From: CAZWRV01 sp964636325
Lineage (GTDB): Bacteria > Verrucomicrobiota > Lentisphaeria > Victivallales > GWF2-50-93
Assembly (NCBI GenBank): GCA_964636325.1
Contig: CAZWRV010000028.1
Span: 1 to 64,000 of the forward strand
Direction: 5' to 3'
DNA: 64,000 nt
Numbering within the stretch: position 1 is the first letter of the stretch; each line of letters opens with the position of its first letter. The notes beneath the pieces were generated by a model. That model made no database searches and was not told where the DNA came from. It was given only the letters and a program-made list of their open reading frames with translations. The translations under genes were made by a program, and so were the position numbers. Of the stretch, positions 55,183 to 64,000 are shown in pieces.

Positions 55183-56991
55183 ATGAATATCACACATCCC
55201 TGCCTCGGAAGGCTGCAGAACGGACTTGCTGATCACTTCAAGGACAAGCTGGTCTCCACGGGCTGGACTGTCAGCCATGAGATACCTCCGCCCGGAATGG
55301 AAGGAGACATCACCGTCAACTGCTTCAAGATTGCCAAGTTCCTGCGCTCCAAGCCGGACGAGATTGCGGACTTCGTCTCCGCGTTCCTCGCAGCGGATTC
55401 CGATGTCATTTCAGCCGCCAAGGTCAAGGCGTTCGTTAACGTGACGCTCAGGCCCGAGGCGCTCCACGGGATTTCCGCAGGCAACGTCGCATCCGTCATC
55501 GGGTCGGCGGTCCTTCCGCCCGGCCATAGGAGGAAAATACTCGTCGAATATTCGTCGCCCAACACCAACAAGCCGCTCCACCTGGGTCATCTGCGGAACA
55601 ACACTCTCGGACTGGCTGTCTCGTCCATCCTTAAGAAGGCCGGCCATGCCGTCTCCACCGTCAACCTCGTCAACGACCGCGGCATCCACATCTGCAAGTC
55701 CATGATCGCCTACCAGCGCTTCGGCGGCGTCGCCACCCCCGAAAGCGCCGGCGTCAAGGGAGACCATTTCGTAGGCGACTTCTACGTCAAGTTCGCCCAG
55801 GAGTTCGCCAGACAGCTCGCCGATCTCAAGGAGAAACGCCCCGACCTCAAGGACGGCTCAGAGGATGATCTATTCCTCGAAACCGAAATCGGCCGGGCCG
55901 CACAGGAAATGCTCCGCGACTGGGAGGCGGGAAAGCCGGAAGTCGTGGAACTCTGGAAGAAGATGAACCGCTGGGTTCTCGACGGGTTCAGCCAGACCTA
56001 CAAGCGCATGGGTGTCTCATTCGACAAAGTCTACTTTGAAAGCGAGACCTACCTCCTTGGGAAGGACATCGTCGGAAAAGGTCTGGCGGACGGAAGCTTC
56101 ACGAAAAACGCGGACGGCGCGGTCATCGCAGACCTCGAGGATGTCAAGCTTGGAACGAAGGTCGTCCTCAGGTCGGACGGCACAAGCGTCTACATTACCC
56201 AGGATCTGGGCACAACATTGAAGAAATACGAGGACTTCAGGCCGCAGTCTCAGATCTGGATCGTCGGCGACGAGCAGAACCTCCATTTCAAGATATTGTT
56301 CGCCATCCTCAAGAAGCTCGCATACCCCTGGGCCGACAGCCTCTTCCACCTCTCCTATGGGATGGTCAACCTTCCGTCAGGCAGGATGAAGAGCCGGGAA
56401 GGCACCGTCGTCGACGCCGACGACCTTTTCGACGAGCTGGCAGCGCTCGCCAGGCAGGCCGCCGTGGAACGCTACGGGCAGGATATGCCGGCCGACATCG
56501 ATGCCAGAGCCGAAACCATCGCCATGGGCGCTTTGAAGTTCATGCTCCTTAAGTTCAACCCCAAGACTACAATGATCTTCGATCCCGGCGCCTCCGTCAA
56601 GTTCGAAGGCGACACCGGCCCATACGTCCAGTATGCCTGCGCCAGAATAAACTCCATCGAGCGCAAGTGGAACGCCGAAAAGGCCGGCGATCCCGCCATG
56701 CCGCCCGACTGGAGCCTCCTCAAGGAGAAGGAGGAGAAGGAGCTTTCGGTCAGAATGCTGGAGTATCCGTCGGTCATACGCGATGCCGCAGAAAGGCTCG
56801 ATCCTTCCGGACTCGTCAACTACCTCCTCGAGCTCGCGAAGACTTTCAGCAGGTTTTACAAGCAGCACTCGGTCATGAATGCCGAAACCGAAGCCCTCCG
56901 CAATTCCAGGTTCCACCTCTGCCTGGCCGTCCGCGACATCCTAGCCGACGGCCTCAAAACCCTCACAATAGACGTCCCGGAGGCGATGTGA
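55183..56991 (+). CDS. argS: Arginyl-tRNA synthetase
   Basis: Class I synthetase charging tRNA-Arg. The protein has 602 residues. The N-terminal Add1 domain has GDITVNCFKIAKFLR. SSPNTNKPLHLGHLRNN contains the HIGH motif, VNLVNDRGIHICKSMIAYQR follows, then VYITQDLGTTLKKYEDF and WIVGDEQNLHFKILFAIL. The KMSKS-like motif is degenerate (SGRMKSREGTVV), as is usual in ArgRS. The C-terminal anticodon domain includes TGPYVQYACARINSI and a terminal DVPEAM. Length is slightly above typical (550-580). Confidence 0.95.
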   Translation: MNITHPCLGRLQNGLADHFKDKLVSTGWTVSHEIPPPGMEGDITVNCFKIAKFLRSKPDEIADFVSAFLAADSDVISAAKVKAFVNVTLRPEALHGISAGNVASVIGSAVLPPGHRRKILVEYSSPNTNKPLHLGHLRNNTLGLAVSSILKKAGHAVSTVNLVNDRGIHICKSMIAYQRFGGVATPESAGVKGDHFVGDFYVKFAQEFARQLADLKEKRPDLKDGSEDDLFLETEIGRAAQEMLRDWEAGKPEVVELWKKMNRWVLDGFSQTYKRMGVSFDKVYFESETYLLGKDIVGKGLADGSFTKNADGAVIADLEDVKLGTKVVLRSDGTSVYITQDLGTTLKKYEDFRPQSQIWIVGDEQNLHFKILFAILKKLAYPWADSLFHLSYGMVNLPSGRMKSREGTVVDADDLFDELAALARQAAVERYGQDMPADIDARAETIAMGALKFMLLKFNPKTTMIFDPGASVKFEGDTGPYVQYACARINSIERKWNAEKAGDPAMPPDWSLLKEKEEKELSVRMLEYPSVIRDAAERLDPSGLVNYLLELAKTFSRFYKQHSVMNAETEALRNSRFHLCLAVRDILADGLKTLTIDVPEAM

Positions 56992-57117
56992 TTATTTTGC
57001 CACAGAGAGGGAATTAATTTTTTGTGTATTGTGTGCTTTTTGCGGCCGACTTTTCACTAGCAGGGTTGCATTTTCAGGATTCCGACTTCAATTATCGGCG
57101 GATTTAACGGAGAGCCA

Positions 57118-57555
57118 ATGAAAATACTCGACAAGCTTATAACCAGTTCACGGATCAAGTCGCCGTGGATCATACATTTCAACACCGGCGCATGCAACGC
57201 CTGCGACATCGAAATCGTAGCCGCACTGACCCCGATCTTCGATGTCGAACGCTTCGGAATACTCCTCAAAGGAACGCCGCGCCATGCCGACGTCCTCGTA
57301 TGCTCCGGCCCGGTAACAAACCAGATCAAGGACAGGCTCGTCAGAATATATGAGCAGATGGCCGAACCGAAGTTCGTCATCGCCTGCGGCACTTGCTCAT
57401 GCTCGGGCGGAGTCTTCAATGGATGCTACAACGTCCGAGGAGGCATCGATGCCGTCATCCCAGTCTCAGCATATGTCCCAGGATGCCCCGCCAGCCCCAA
57501 CGCAATTATCGACGGGGTCGTCAAGCTTCTTGGGACGCTGGAAAAATCGGAATAA
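57118..57555 (+). CDS. Group 4 NiFe hydrogenase small subunit (EchC/NuoB-like)
   Basis: An electron-transfer subunit carrying the proximal [4Fe-4S] cluster. The protein has 145 residues. The cluster ligands are Cys26 and Cys29 (GACNACDIE), Cys90 (IACGTCSCSGG) and Cys123 (PGCPASPNA). The CNxCDIE form is typical of Ech/Mbh-type hydrogenases rather than complex I NuoB. GGAGAG precedes the ATG. It is the first gene of a three-gene hydrogenase module, and the gene before it is argS. Confidence 0.9.
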   Translation: MKILDKLITSSRIKSPWIIHFNTGACNACDIEIVAALTPIFDVERFGILLKGTPRHADVLVCSGPVTNQIKDRLVRIYEQMAEPKFVIACGTCSCSGGVFNGCYNVRGGIDAVIPVSAYVPGCPASPNAIIDGVVKLLGTLEKSE

Positions 57556-57635
57556 TTATCATTCCTAGACTTGACTTGCCCCCGGGCCATTTTATATTGC
57601 CTCACTAAGCATTCGAAATTATGAGAGGTGGACTT

Positions 57636-58115
57636 ATGACCAATGAAGAGAACATCAAGAACGAGCTTGCCCAGAAATACCCTGAAATCGCGGATAAAAT
57701 CCTCATAAAGAGGGAAAGACGAATATTCGCCGAGATAAGGCCGGAAAGTTTCTACGGCGAAGCGTTCAACTTCATCTACGACAAGCTTGGATTCAAGATA
57801 CTCTGCACCATAACCGGCCTCGACAACGGGACTACTTTCGGGGCGAAATATCACTTTGCCAACGACAAGGGCATCATGCTCAACGTCGAGGTCAATGTCC
57901 CCAAGGGAAATCCGGTCATAAAGTCGGTCACTGCTACGTTCCCGTCCGCCGACAAATACGAACGGGAACTTATTGACATGTTCGGATTCCAGGTCGAAGG
58001 CCTTGCCCCTGGAAAGAGGTATCCTCTGCCCGACGACTGGCCTGCAGGCCAGCATCCCCTCAGGAAAGACTGGAAAAAGCCGGAGACGGCCGTAACGGAG
58101 GTGAAAAATGGTTAA
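57636..58115 (+). CDS. Group 4 NiFe hydrogenase 30-kDa subunit (EchD/NuoC-like)
   Basis: A 159-residue NuoC-type protein. The conserved C-terminal motif is present as FPSADKYERELIDMFGFQVE, then GKRYPLPDDWP (ERExxDMFG and RxxxxDDW). ICTITGLDNGTTFGAKYHF lies in the middle. The ATG at 57636 with AGGTGG upstream is preferred over 57621. Its stop overlaps the large-subunit start by 8 bp. It bridges the small and large subunits in Ech/complex I-like assemblies. Confidence 0.9.
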   Translation: MTNEENIKNELAQKYPEIADKILIKRERRIFAEIRPESFYGEAFNFIYDKLGFKILCTITGLDNGTTFGAKYHFANDKGIMLNVEVNVPKGNPVIKSVTATFPSADKYERELIDMFGFQVEGLAPGKRYPLPDDWPAGQHPLRKDWKKPETAVTEVKNG

Positions 58116-59346
58116 GCAGGTCACAATTCCCATAGGCCCCCAGCATCCTGCCCTCAAGGAGCCCGAAAGCTTCTCCATCGCGCTGATGGGCGAGAAGATT
58201 ATCGGTTCGGATGTGAGGCTCGGCTACAATCATCGCGGCATCGAGAAGGCCTGCGAAGACCGCAACTACACCCAGTGCATCTACCTTCTCGAGCGCGTCT
58301 GCGGCATATGCTCCCATTCGCATTCTACATGCTTCATACAGGCGGTCGAGGAACTCGCCGGGCTGCAGGTTCCCAAGCGCGGATTATACATAAGGACTCT
58401 TATCGCGGAGCTTGAACGCATTCACAGCCATCTCCTCTGGCTCGGAGTCGCCGGCCATGAGGTCGGCTTCGACACCCTCCTCATGTATACCTGGCGCGAC
58501 CGCGAGGTCGTGATGGACCTCCTTGCCAAGCTCACAGGCAACCGTGTCAACTACGGCATGAACGTGATCGGCGGAGCCAAGCGCGACATCACAAAGGAGC
58601 AGATGGACGGAGTGCTCAAGGACATTGATGTCCTGGAGGAGCGCACGAAGTATTACATCTCCGTCGCCCTGGAGGAGGTCACCCTGATCAAAAGGTTGTC
58701 CGGCGTCGGCCACATGGCCGAGGCCGACGCCAGGAGGCTCGGCGCCGTCGGCCCGACCGCGCGCGCATGCAACGTCCCTTACGACATCCGCCGCGACGAC
58801 CCCTACGCCGCTTACGCCGATCTCGACTTCAAGGTCATCACCAGCGACAAGTGCGACATCTACGGCAGGACCATAGTCCGCGTCCTCGAGCTGATGGAGA
58901 CCTACAAGATGATCCGCCAGCTCATCAGGGAGATGCCGGATGGCCCCATCTCCGTCAAGGCTCCGCGCAAGATACCTGCGGGCGAGGCGGTAAGCAGATA
59001 CGAGGCGCCCAGGGGCGAGGACGTCCACTATGTCAAGGGCAACGGAACGGACAAGCCCGAAAGGGTGAAGGTCCGCGCGCCGACGCTTGCGAACGTCCAG
59101 GCCGTGGCGCACATGCTCAGCGACGGGTACCTGGCCGACGTGCCGATAGTCATCGCCGCCATCGACCCCTGCTTCTCATGCACCGACAGGCTGATCTCCG
59201 CCGCACAGGCCGGCTCGGAGAAGGGCCGCATCCTGACCTGGCCGGAGGCCAGGCTCCACGGGATCGAATGGTACAGGAAGAACCGCGGCATCGACTTCGC
59301 ACAGCTCAACAAGAAGCTGAACCGCATCTTCGAAAAGACGAAATAG
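58108..59346 (+). CDS. Group 4 NiFe hydrogenase large subunit (EchE-like)
   Basis: The catalytic subunit with the NiFe site. The protein has 412 residues. Both CxxC pairs that bind Ni are intact: Cys65/Cys68 in ERVCGICSHSHS and Cys355/Cys358 in DPCFSCTDR. This separates it from NuoD of complex I. IPIGPQHPALKEPESF and GYNHRGIEKACEDRNYTQ are the family opening. The tail ends ~54 residues after the last CxxC, so the usual maturation-cleavage extension is absent or atypical, as in other group 4 enzymes. No membrane-arm (EchA/EchB) or EchF-type ferredoxin genes follow, and a palindrome and the opposing transporter end the module. Confidence 0.92.
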   Translation: MVKQVTIPIGPQHPALKEPESFSIALMGEKIIGSDVRLGYNHRGIEKACEDRNYTQCIYLLERVCGICSHSHSTCFIQAVEELAGLQVPKRGLYIRTLIAELERIHSHLLWLGVAGHEVGFDTLLMYTWRDREVVMDLLAKLTGNRVNYGMNVIGGAKRDITKEQMDGVLKDIDVLEERTKYYISVALEEVTLIKRLSGVGHMAEADARRLGAVGPTARACNVPYDIRRDDPYAAYADLDFKVITSDKCDIYGRTIVRVLELMETYKMIRQLIREMPDGPISVKAPRKIPAGEAVSRYEAPRGEDVHYVKGNGTDKPERVKVRAPTLANVQAVAHMLSDGYLADVPIVIAAIDPCFSCTDRLISAAQAGSEKGRILTWPEARLHGIEWYRKNRGIDFAQLNKKLNRIFEKTK

Positions 59347-59381
59347 AAGAGTCAATAACTACTCATACATCGACTCGTTCT

Positions 59382-59422
59382 GTATGAATTCAGCAAAAGG
59401 GCGTAGTTTGCTGAATTCATAC
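59382..59422 (+). repeat. 41-bp palindrome, single copy 3
   Basis: A perfect match to the family: arms GTATGAATTCAGCAAA and TTTGCTGAATTCATAC with core AGGGCGTAG. It lies 35 bp downstream of the hydrogenase large subunit and 7 bp from the convergent permease stop, so it separates the two transcripts. No flanking duplication is visible. Confidence 0.92.
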
Positions 59423-59429
59423 ATACCGC

Positions 59430-61636
59430 CTACTTTTCGGTGGGGACCACGATGCCGCGCATAATGACGTTCTGGCAGAGGACGAATATTATGAAGGTGG
59501 GTATTGCGGCGATGACGAGGGATGCGTATACGACCGACTGGTGGGCGCCGTTCTGGAGCTGGAATATCCAGACCATTATCGTCCACATCTTCTCGTCCGG
59601 GATTATAATGAGGGCCATCATGAACGCGGAATAGGCGGAGGTGAACGCCCCGAGTGCGATGACGGCGAGGATGGGCTTTGAGAGGTTCATCGTGAGCATC
59701 CAGAACTTGGTCCACTCGCTGGCGCCGTCGATGTCGGCGGCCTCGTAGAGCTCCTTGGGCATGCTGTCGAAGAAGCCCTTCAGGAGGAATATGGAGAAGC
59801 CGTTCGCCATGCCCGGCAGGATGAGGGCGGCGAAGTTGTTGAGGAGGCTTGTGGTGGTGAAGTCCGGCCCCAGCAAGGGGACGATGACAGTACCGACGAG
59901 GAGGCCTGCCGCGAGGGAGATGAGGGCCCGCCAGTTCTCCTTCCATTTCGGCAGAGTTTTTTCCAGGACGCCGAAGGCAATAAGCGCCGCGATAAGCCCC
60001 AGGAGAATGGGCGTAAATATACAGTGAACTACGCCCTTTCTCTGAATATTTACCTAGGAAAAATGCAAAATCCAGATTGTTTCTGACAAATATTAACGGA
60101 GAACCGCGAAAAATCTCAGTTTTGAACACTAAAAACGAACGATTTTGCATTTTTCTTTAAGTATGAATTCAGCAAAAGGGCGTAGTTTGCTGAATTCATA
60201 CGAATGGGCCATAGCGGGAAACGCTTGAGGAGGAGGAACCCGGGTATCATCGTGACTTCGCCTGGGAATGCCATGGTCGCCATGCAGAAGAGGAGTATCT
60301 TATATGTGCCCGGGAGCTTGAAGCGGCTAAGTGCGTATGCGGCAAGCGGATTTACGATGAGCGCCGTCAGGACGGCGAGCGTGCAGTAGATGAACGTGTT
60401 GAACAGTCCATTGCCGTGCATCAGGATGTAGTCGAGGACCTGCCAGTAGTTGCGCATGGTGAACTCCCATCGGACCGCCGATTTTTCCTCGATGCAGTCC
60501 GCCCATTCCGTCGCCGCGACGATGGCGCCCAGGCACGGGCAGTCCTTCGGGACGCCGCCGCGCTTCTTCTCCAGGAATTCCCTGAACATCTGGTCGTAGC
60601 CGCAGATCCTGATGGATTCGGGCGGACAGAACTTGGGAGACCTGATGAAGCTCTCGAAGTCCCTCTGGAGGTAGGGTGCGTCGTCAAGCTTTTCCGGGAA
60701 GGGGATGTCCTTCATGCTTGCCATCTTCAGCCCGTTTTCCTTGTTGAATATGTCCACCGAGGGATAGCGCTCGGACAGGAAGGAACGGAAGGCGGGTTCG
60801 AGCGCGGGGTCGAGGCTGATGGCGCCCAGGCCGATCTCGTTGTATACGAACTTGATCCAGTCTTCGCGCTGCAGCCCCGGTTCCGCAGGTACCCTGTCCG
60901 GGAACGGTATTTCCCTGTAGCTCTTGTAGGAAGTCCCGTGCGCCTCGTTGTATGCCTCGATGCGGCTGGTGTAAAGGCCGGCCAGGAAAAACATGGCATA
61001 GCGCCCATGTTCGCTGTAGACCAGCACTTCGGAGTCGGGAAGGGTCTTCCGCCATTTGATCATCTCCTGCCGGAATTCGTCCGGAACCTGGCGGTTGCGG
61101 TAGCGGCCGATCTCCTCCGCCGGCGGAGTCAGGTTGCTCCACGACCAGCAGAACTTCCCCGCGGCCAGGTTGTAGGCGCCAAGGGAGTTCTTGTATTTCT
61201 TCGCCATGTAGATCCGGAAAAGGCGCAGATTTTTCGGAAGCATGCCCCAGGATGCCATCTGTCCGACGACCCTCTTGTCGTCAGGGATGGCGGCGCGAAA
61301 CTCGCGGAAGTCGCGGATATATCCCTCTTCCACCGGCTCCGGCGGCTCGATGCTCCTCCAGCTCAGGACCTGCGTGCACCATGCGATCTTGGCCTTCTCC
61401 GTCTCGCTGTTGTAGCGGGATTCGGCATATTTCTGGAAGAGTATCTTGTTGTCGAACCAGAATTCGGGATACGGGCTGATCGACCAGGAGTCGGCCTCGC
61501 TCTTCACCGAGCCGGCAAGCATGAGAAGCAGCGGGTAGATCATGGTCACCGACCCCGCGATGAGGACGGCGAAGATCGTCCCGTACAGGATCCTGACCTT
61601 GATGCTGCGCTTGCCTATTTCACTTATTATCGGCAT
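59430..61636 (-). pseudogene. MalG-like sugar ABC permease interrupted by a mobile element
   Basis: The 5' part (61636 to ~60202) encodes TM1 (YGTIFAVLIAGSVTMIYPLL), a ~330-residue periplasmic insertion with repeated EIPFPDRxP / DIPFPEKLD segments, then FNTFIYCTLAVLTALIVNPL and EVTMIPGFLLLKRFPLWPI. The frame then enters the element at 60013-60201 and stops at 60116. The 3' part resumes before the element as ILLGLIAALIAFGVLEKTLP and runs through GPDFTTTSLLNNFAALILPG and the EAA motif (KELYEAADIDGA) to a stop at 59430. Joining the two without the element gives one continuous frame. It would be the second permease for the fusion gene upstream at 61740. Confidence 0.88.
60013..60201. mobile_element. 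Paired-palindrome non-autonomous element, copy 2, with target-site duplication
   Basis: A 189-bp element made of two 41-bp palindromes (60013-60053 and 60161-60201) in inverted orientation around a ~107-bp centre with an AAAAATGCAAAATCC / GATTTTGCATTTTT inner repeat. It shares its whole architecture with 14251-14438. Perfect 8-bp direct repeats GAATGGGC flank it (60005-60012 and 60202-60209). Deleting the element and one repeat (197 bp) rejoins the permease frame as PLWPILLGL. It encodes no transposase, so a protein elsewhere must have moved it. Confidence 0.93.
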
Positions 61637-61739
61637 GGCTGTTATCCGCTATTATGGAGCTATGGAACGCGGCGAATAATCGCTGCGCACAGTAAGCTGC
61701 TTGTGGCATCCGGCTTATAATTGTCAATTGATAATTGTC

Positions 61740-64000
61740 TCAAACCTTCCCTATGTTCGCCTTGAACTCCATCCTGCTCAGGCTCTGCAGCTGGTAAACG
61801 GTGAAGCCTATGAGCATGACGCCGAGGACCCACGCCATGGCGGTGGCGACGCCGAAGCGGAGGTATCCGAAGGCCTCCCAGAATATGTGCAGGCCGATGA
61901 CCTCGGTCTGCCCGTAGGGCGTATAAGGGCCGCCGCCGGTCATCGCCAGGATGAATTCGCTGCCGCTCTTCATGCATCCGATGGCGGCGCCGATGAAGTT
62001 GATCGATATGAGCATCTTGATGGTCGGGATGGAGATGTTCCACACCTTCTGGGGCGTGTTTGCGCCGTCGATGTCGGCGGCCTCGTAGAGGTCTTCGGGT
62101 ATGCCCTTGAGGGCGGCGAGGTAGATGAGGCAGCCGGGCCCCATCCCCGCCCAGATGCTCGGCAACAGGCAGAAGAAGAGGGCGAAGGTAGGCGAGTTTA
62201 GCCATTCGGTGTTGAACTGGCTTATGTCCGTCCCTAAGACGAAGTTCAGCGCGGCCACGCCGAAATTAAGAATCTGGTTGATCATGCCGTGCTGCCCGTA
62301 GAACCCCTTCCACAGGAAGATGACCACGACCCCCGAGAGCATGGCGGGGAGGTAGAATATGACACGGAACAAGACCTTGCCCTTGGGGACCTCGGTGAGC
62401 AGCAGCGCCAGGATTATTGGCGCTATGAATCCGAACGTCATGAAGAGCACAGTATATTCCAGGGAAATCAGAAGCGCATACCAGAACTCCTTGCTGAAGA
62501 GCACGGCGGCGAAGTTGTCGAAGCCGATCCATTCGCTGAATCCGCGGACGTTGTATTCCTGGAAAGCCATGACGGTTCCGCGCATGAGCGGCCAGTAGCT
62601 CCAGACGGCGATGCTTAGCAGCGAGGGAATAAGGATCAGGTAGGCTATCTTGTGCCGGCCGAACTGCCAGTCGCCGCGGGCCAGATCCGCCTCGCTGCGG
62701 ACCATGTTCTTCGAGAATGTCTTGAAGACCTTGAAGAGGACGAAGATGAAGATCACGAAAATAGCCAGGGAGACCGCGGCGGCGACGCGAGTCCTGAACT
62801 TCCTCATGTCCTCGGGCAGGATGTTCAGCATCTTCTGGTTCGCGATGTCGACGCGGACGTCGAGTATTTCCTGTATCCTCTTCTTGGCGCCGGCCTCGTT
62901 CTTCGCGACGATGCATCTTTTGACTTCCTCGTCGGTGCGGATCTGGTCTATCGCCTGGCTCATGTAGCGGTAGACGAGCTGGCAGTTCTTGCCGTATGGC
63001 TCCGGGACGCCGTCCTTGAGCGCGGCGTCCGAGGCCTCCTCCCAGCCGGCCGGCACCCTGCTGACGAGCTCTGGATAGCCCGCCATCTTGAGGTAGTTGG
63101 GCTTGATGAAGCGTCCGAGGCCGTTCTCCACATATACCCTCGCCTGTATCAGCCTGGCGTCGCGGCATCCGAGGAAGAAGGACCATTTCCAGGCCGCGTC
63201 GCGGATCTTTGGCCTATTGTCGAAGCCGGCGTAGAGGCCGGTCATCAGCGAATTGAACTCGCTCCCTCTTATGCCGCTCGGCCCCTTCGGCACGGGCCCG
63301 AAGTTTATCGTGTTCGGATCAATCTGCTGAAAGTTTCCCTGTCCCACGTAGTTGAAGAACATGGCGTAGCGGATGGCGGAGTTCTGCTCGCCCAGATTGA
63401 TCACGCCCTCGAACCTGCCGTGCGAATTCTCGAACGGCTCCAGGAAGAGGCGCGCTACATAGTAGTAGGCGTCCACCGCCTCGGGCGAGTTGAAGACGCA
63501 GCGCCAGTTGCCCTTGTCGTCCTGCTCCACGGCACGTGCGCCGGTGGAGTAGAAGAAGCTCAGCGTCGACCAGCTCAGCTCCCCGAGCCCGATGTTGACC
63601 CCGTAGATGTTCTCCTTGGGATTGTGCATCTTGCGGGCCCATTCGAGAAACTCGTCCATGTCCGTCGGCACGCGGTCGGGCAGCCCCGCCTCGGCAAAAA
63701 GATCCCTGCGGTAGAAAAGCGCCATGACCACCTGCTGGAGCGGCATGCTCCAGACATGCATGTGCTTCTCGCAGGGCTCGGAGCCCCATTCCCTGAGGTA
63801 AGGGCAATCCTTTCCATAGGGGCATTCCCTGCGCATCACCTCCCAGCACTGGGGTGAAAGGCGCTCCTCGAATTCCGCCGCATACCTGGGCCCCTTGCGC
63901 AGCGCGGCCACATAGGAGTCCGTATCCATCAGATGCCCGTCGCGGACTTCGACACCGATCTCCTTCTCCAGATACTTGTCGACGGGGGAGAGGAATTTCT
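61740..64000 (-). CDS. Substrate-binding protein / MalF-type permease fusion (partial)
   Basis: The frame is open through the window edge, so the N-terminus lies beyond 64000. The visible N-terminal ~340 residues are a family 1-type solute-binding domain (VMALFYRRDLFAEAGLPDRV, then FLEWARKM; FNSPEAVDAYYYVARLFLEP; GVPEPYGKNCQLVYRYMSQA). A helix (AAAVSLAIFVIFIFVLFKVF) and a standard MalF-like permease follow: IAYLILIPSLLSIAVWSYWP, GFDNFAAVLFSKEFWYALLI, VLFRVIFYLPAMLSGVVVIF and the EAA loop EDLYEAADIDGANTPQKVWN. This tethers the binding protein directly to the channel. The partner MalG-like gene at 59430-61636, ~100 bp downstream, is disrupted. The sugar is unknown. Confidence 0.88.
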   Translation of the reverse strand, partial: KFLSPVDKYLEKEIGVEVRDGHLMDTDSYVAALRKGPRYAAEFEERLSPQCWEVMRRECPYGKDCPYLREWGSEPCEKHMHVWSMPLQQVVMALFYRRDLFAEAGLPDRVPTDMDEFLEWARKMHNPKENIYGVNIGLGELSWSTLSFFYSTGARAVEQDDKGNWRCVFNSPEAVDAYYYVARLFLEPFENSHGRFEGVINLGEQNSAIRYAMFFNYVGQGNFQQIDPNTINFGPVPKGPSGIRGSEFNSLMTGLYAGFDNRPKIRDAAWKWSFFLGCRDARLIQARVYVENGLGRFIKPNYLKMAGYPELVSRVPAGWEEASDAALKDGVPEPYGKNCQLVYRYMSQAIDQIRTDEEVKRCIVAKNEAGAKKRIQEILDVRVDIANQKMLNILPEDMRKFRTRVAAAVSLAIFVIFIFVLFKVFKTFSKNMVRSEADLARGDWQFGRHKIAYLILIPSLLSIAVWSYWPLMRGTVMAFQEYNVRGFSEWIGFDNFAAVLFSKEFWYALLISLEYTVLFMTFGFIAPIILALLLTEVPKGKVLFRVIFYLPAMLSGVVVIFLWKGFYGQHGMINQILNFGVAALNFVLGTDISQFNTEWLNSPTFALFFCLLPSIWAGMGPGCLIYLAALKGIPEDLYEAADIDGANTPQKVWNISIPTIKMLISINFIGAAIGCMKSGSEFILAMTGGGPYTPYGQTEVIGLHIFWEAFGYLRFGVATAMAWVLGVMLIGFTVYQLQSLSRMEFKANIGKV

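Noticed and set aside
60013..60201. Intein or self-splicing intron inside the permease
   Set aside because: The insert is only 189 bp with stop codons and hairpin ends, and has direct target duplications and a second genomic copy outside any gene. This fits a transposed element.

Overview
The window reads as a gene-dense bacterial chromosome segment of moderate to high GC. It has many tight operons, a scatter of broken genes and several families of short palindromic repeats. The best guess for the source is a member of the PVC group, most likely a Lentisphaerota-like anaerobe. This rests on a prepilin with a long IELLVVIAIIAILAALLLPA-type N-terminus, uroporphyrinogen-decarboxylase-like proteins, sialidase-like proteins and a giant beta-helix/InlB-repeat protein. 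It is inference, because no rRNA gene lies in the window.

Layout. 0.1-4.5 kb: a 1442-residue secreted repeat protein. 4.5-9.7 kb: a MITE-like inverted-repeat element, two decayed genes, a DUF4143-type ATPase, the C-terminal remnant of a Cache sensor, and a UroD-like methyltransferase divergent from an AraC regulator. 9.8-16.5 kb: gyrB, a histidine kinase, purQ, a sugar-phosphate isomerase-like gene and rpoZ. 16.5-20.2 kb: an acyl-CoA dehydrogenase/etfAB operon. 20.3-24.0 kb: a gmhA-uppS-cdsA operon ending in a frameshifted secreted protein. 24.1-27.6 kb: dnaN with a clear promoter, an alkaline-phosphatase-superfamily enzyme, queD, queE and a truncated SDR. 28.3-34.9 kb: pheA, an aminotransferase, iorA, iorB, paaK and an ACT protein, which together look like a reversible arylpyruvate/arylacetate module. 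35.1-39.2 kb: an ABC-2 exporter, cinA and ceramidase-like debris. 39.2-46.5 kb: gltB, a broken prepilin gene, ribE, an internally deleted corA and deoC. 46.6-52.4 kb: a transglutaminase-like secreted protein and an AraC-flanked locus of two sialidase-like proteins and a DHDPS-family aldolase. 52.5-57.0 kb: an acyltransferase pair (OlsB/OlsA-like), a CobS-like membrane protein and argS. 57.1-59.3 kb: three soluble subunits of a group 4 (Ech-like) NiFe hydrogenase. 59.4-64.0 kb: a sugar ABC importer with a substrate-binding-protein/MalF fusion and a MalG-like gene broken by a small mobile element.

The strongest novel signal is a family of 41-bp palindromes. They occur singly and also as pairs that form ~189-bp non-autonomous elements. 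One such element (60013-60201) sits inside the MalG-like permease between perfect 8-bp target duplications (GAATGGGC). Conceptual removal of the element plus one duplication restores a continuous permease reading frame, so the element has moved and inactivated a gene. Other points worth a second look are the hydrogenase module without a membrane arm, an IorA lacking its C-terminal ferredoxin domain, permeases with grafted periplasmic domains, and an exact in-frame deletion in CorA.
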